A stretch of 64,000 bases of DNA, taken from contig CBDEFR010000004.1 of the NCBI GenBank assembly GCA_965237505.1, positions 248,001 through 312,000 on the forward strand, written 5' to 3'. Position 1 is the first letter of the stretch; the number at the start of each line of letters is the position of its first letter. Positions 62,102 through 64,000 of the stretch are shown here, in pieces. The DNA is from NVTR01 sp965237505 (GTDB lineage: Bacteria; Pseudomonadota; Alphaproteobacteria; Rhodobacterales; Rhodobacteraceae). The notes beneath the pieces were generated by a model. It saw only the letters and a program-made list of their open reading frames with translations. It searched no databases and was not told the DNA's origin. The position numbers and the translations under genes are program-made.

Positions 62102-62980
62102 ATGGGTTTGAAAATCGCCTGCGTCGGCGAAGCGATGATCGAGTTTTCCGCGACAGACGCTGAGCAGCGGCTTGCTGTGTCCGGTGACGCGCTCAACACC
62201 GCCGTTTATTTGCGCCGGGCGCTCACGTCTGAACATCAGGTTGCCTTCGTGTCAACCGTGGGCATCGACCCGTTGTCGGACCAAATAGAGCGTTTCGTTA
62301 TCGCCGAAAACATCATCCCCCGACTTCAGCGGCATGACAGCAGATTACCCGGGCTCTATGCGATAAAAACCGACCGGAACGGTGAAAGATCATTCTTCTT
62401 CTGGCGCGAAAACTCTGCCGCCCGCACGATGTTTTCAGATGGGTTGGATGTGCTGGATGGTTTTGACGTCATTCACATCACCGCGATTGCCCTAGCAATC
62501 CTGCCCACCGACATTCGCCAGCAATTGCTTAACTGGCTGGCAGACTGGCCTGGCACCGTCTCGTTCGATTCCAACTACCGCCCCAACCTGTGGCCGGATC
62601 AAAATGCCGCCAGATCAGCCGTCGCAACAGCGTTTGAAATATGCGACATCGCACTGCCGTCACTTGACGATGAGTTGGCGCTGTTTGGCGATGCGGACCA
62701 AAGCGCCGTCCTAAACCGGCTGCGCGACCACGGAATTAGGCGCGGGGCGCTGAAACGCGGCGTTCACGGGCCGGTGCCTATCGCTGAAAACTTCGATTCT
62801 GCGTTGCAATACCCGCAAGCCACGCGCATCGTTGATACCACCGCTGCCGGTGACAGTTTTAACGGATGCTATCTGGCGCGTCTGCTGTCAGACGCCTCAG
62901 AACAAGATGCGATGATGGCCGGTCATCTGTGCGCTCTGCACGTGATTGCGCAAAAAGGCGCGATTGTGCCAGCAAACTAA
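62102..62980 (+). CDS. PfkB-family carbohydrate kinase (KDG kinase-like)
   Basis: 292 residues. Start KIACVGEAMIEFSATDA, GDALNTAVYLRRAL, DSNYRPNLWPDQ and the C-terminal PfkB signature DTTAAGDSFNGCYLARLL with the catalytic Asp. Similar to 2-keto-3-deoxygluconate kinases, but the substrate is not certain. It starts 5 bases after the RpiR stop. The normal end is followed within a few bases by IS remnants. Confidence 0.85.
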   Translation: MGLKIACVGEAMIEFSATDAEQRLAVSGDALNTAVYLRRALTSEHQVAFVSTVGIDPLSDQIERFVIAENIIPRLQRHDSRLPGLYAIKTDRNGERSFFFWRENSAARTMFSDGLDVLDGFDVIHITAIALAILPTDIRQQLLNWLADWPGTVSFDSNYRPNLWPDQNAARSAVATAFEICDIALPSLDDELALFGDADQSAVLNRLRDHGIRRGALKRGVHGPVPIAENFDSALQYPQATRIVDTTAAGDSFNGCYLARLLSDASEQDAMMAGHLCALHVIAQKGAIVPAN

Positions 62981-62984
62981 ACAT

Positions 62985-63170
62985 GGGGTGATTGCGGCGG
63001 TCGCTCTCCGAAGGCGAACGAGGTCTTGTATGACCAGCCTCACATGAAAAGAGCCGTAGAGGAGAACGCGCGTGAAACAGTATGCCGGACTTGATGTATC
63101 TCGCAAAGAGATTTCGATCTGTGTTGTTGATGCGGATGGCGCGGTGTTGGTGCGCGGCACTGCACCTGCG
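62985..63170 (+). mobile_element. IS110-family 5' remnant
   Basis: Non-coding left end followed by about 32 N-terminal residues (63072 onward, QYAGLDVSRKEISICVVDAD) of an IS110 recombinase. Cut at about 63170 by an IS256 remnant. Confidence 0.7.
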
Positions 63171-63420
63171 CGGACGAAACCCGTTTCGGTGGTTCACCCG
63201 CTGGGACGAGCGTTCATGCACCCCGGCGCCGCACAGTTGGTCAACGTCCAGCGCCATCAGCCGGTCAGCGACAAAACCCAGCATCTCGGCCAGAAACTGG
63301 TGATCCGCTGTCTCCGAAAGAAGCGCTTTCAGCGCCGCGGTTTCTGCTATCGTGTCCTAGGTCATGGGTGATCTCCTTGATCGGTAGGTCAGGTCAACAA
63401 CCCAAACCCTACCGGAGACC
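63171..63420 (-). mobile_element. IS256-family 5' remnant (third type)
   Basis: On the minus strand the transposase start (63366) reads MT-stop-DTIAETAALKALL, then HQFLAEMLGFVADRLMALDV and HERSSQRVNHRNGFR. The third codon is TAG. AAGGAG stands upstream. Different from types A and B. Confidence 0.75.
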
Positions 63421-63740
63421 GTCCATGGCCGCCCAGCAGCCCGTGCCGTGTCGCCTGCAAGCCGCCGCTTGCCGACTTCCATGAAGTCCTTCGACCACTT
63501 GTAGTAAACGCCTTGGGATATACCCTCACGGCGACATAGCTCAGCAATACTGTCCTCGCCACGAAGTCCATCCAGCACAATCCTGATCTTTTCTTCCGCC
63601 GAATATTGCTTGCGGGTCGCCCGCTGAATATCCTTGACAATCTTTTCCGACGCCGAGCGCCGTGTTCCGGGTTTCTGTCTCATCTCCACTCCTTGGTTGT
63701 TACGATGAGCCCAAAACCCTCCCTTATCAAATCACGCTAT
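63421..63740 (-). mobile_element. IS3-family orfA remnant
   Basis: orfA from 63689: SASEKIVKDIQRATRKQYSA, EEKIRIVLDGLRGEDSIAEL, REGISQGVYYKWSKDFMEVG, cut at about 63430 by the IS256 remnant. No orfB. Confidence 0.75.
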
Positions 63741-63775
63741 TTGGTCCCACAGGCGTTGACGTCAGACATTTCACA

Positions 63776-64000
63776 AACCTGCAAACCTGTTTGTTGCGGG
63801 CTTTGTCGGAAATCCGCGTATGAATATGATTTCGGGAAAGGTATGTGCGCCTAACAAAGTGCGGATCGGGGCGCACGAACTCGTGACCGACGCTAACCTC
63901 GGGGCCGTCAATTCTGCCGTTACAGTAGGTTTGCGCCCAACCGACGGAGAAGTTGAAAGTGGTGAAAACAAGGTTCAGGCTACAGCCAAGAGCGTTGAAT
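63776..64000 (+). pseudogene. UgpC/MalK-type ABC ATPase, C-terminal part, continues past window
   Basis: Open frame from about 63776: HKPANLFVAGFVGNPRMNMI, then CAPNKVRIGAHELVTDANLG and VTVGLRPTDGEVESGENKVQ. The KPANLFVAGF motif marks the junction of the nucleotide-binding and TOBE regulatory domains of sugar/glycerol-phosphate ATPases. Everything before the motif is missing, replaced by IS sequence, so the gene is 5' truncated. Together with the kinase and RpiR genes it may have been part of a sugar uptake cluster. Confidence 0.7.

Overview
The window looks like the chromosome or a large replicon of a marine-type alphaproteobacterium, most like Rhodobacterales/roseobacters. This rests on the trimethylamine N-oxide (TMAO) gene set, the 2-aminoethylphosphonate and glycerophosphodiester-type transporters, a GC-rich codon style and the mix of IS families. 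No rRNA or tRNA gene was seen. Close to half of the window is mobile DNA: IS3 (several types), IS21, IS66, IS110, IS1595, IS256 (two full types plus a remnant), IS5, IS630, ISAs1, ISNCY and a Tn3-family transposon. Many host genes are cut, frameshifted or split, which suggests relaxed selection such as host association or recent IS expansion.

Layout. 1-1450: 5' part of a GHKL ATPase gene with an intrinsic terminator in front of it. 1452-5746: a 2-aminoethylphosphonate-type ABC importer (phnS2-T2-U2, minus strand) ending in an inverted fragment of a second binding-protein gene. 6011-13506: a pile of truncated IS elements. 13507-19968: a promoter with a long hairpin leader, then a sugar/glycerol-phosphate-type ABC operon (ATPase, binding protein, metallo-beta-lactamase-fold hydrolase, two permeases), an IS3 scar and a HAD phosphatase. 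19979-26001: a gene fragment, four 130-bp tandem repeats, IS256, IS110, IS3 and ISNCY. 26100-27887: a frameshifted DeoR/GlpR-type regulator and a glycerophosphodiester phosphodiesterase. 27925-33381: an ISAs1 element holding an IS3 element and an IS256 element, the latter holding another IS256 element. 33401-41081: ISNCY, a Tn3-family remnant with a TPR passenger gene, IS5, two IS21 ends and a DNA-methyltransferase fragment. 41082-51955: the TMAO island, with a split gmaS-like gene, tdm, tmoW, tmoV, tmoX, a LysR regulator and the 3' end of tmm. 51956-53056: a dead IS5. 53120-60646: a dipeptide/oligopeptide ABC operon with an M81 (MlrC-like) gene and a broken D-threonine-aldolase-like gene. 60800-62980: RidA, an RpiR regulator and a PfkB kinase. 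62985-63775: layered IS remnants. 63776-64000: the C-terminal part of a UgpC/MalK-type ATPase gene.

How the genes work together. TmoXVW would import TMAO and Tdm would split it to dimethylamine and formaldehyde. The flanking tmm (TMA oxidation) and gmaS (methylamine assimilation) genes are broken, so only the central step is intact here. The DeoR/GDPD pair and the ABC operon at 13.7-18.8 kb form one glycerophosphodiester-type system. The flanks of the ISNCY copies show that these two blocks were once adjacent and were separated by recombination between ISNCY copies.

The most informative structural result is that several IS insertions can be undone exactly, using target duplications and restored reading frames. 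This works for ISAs1, IS256 type A and B, an IS407-type IS3 in tnpR, IS1595 in IS630 and IS630 in gmaS. It gives a relative order of insertion.
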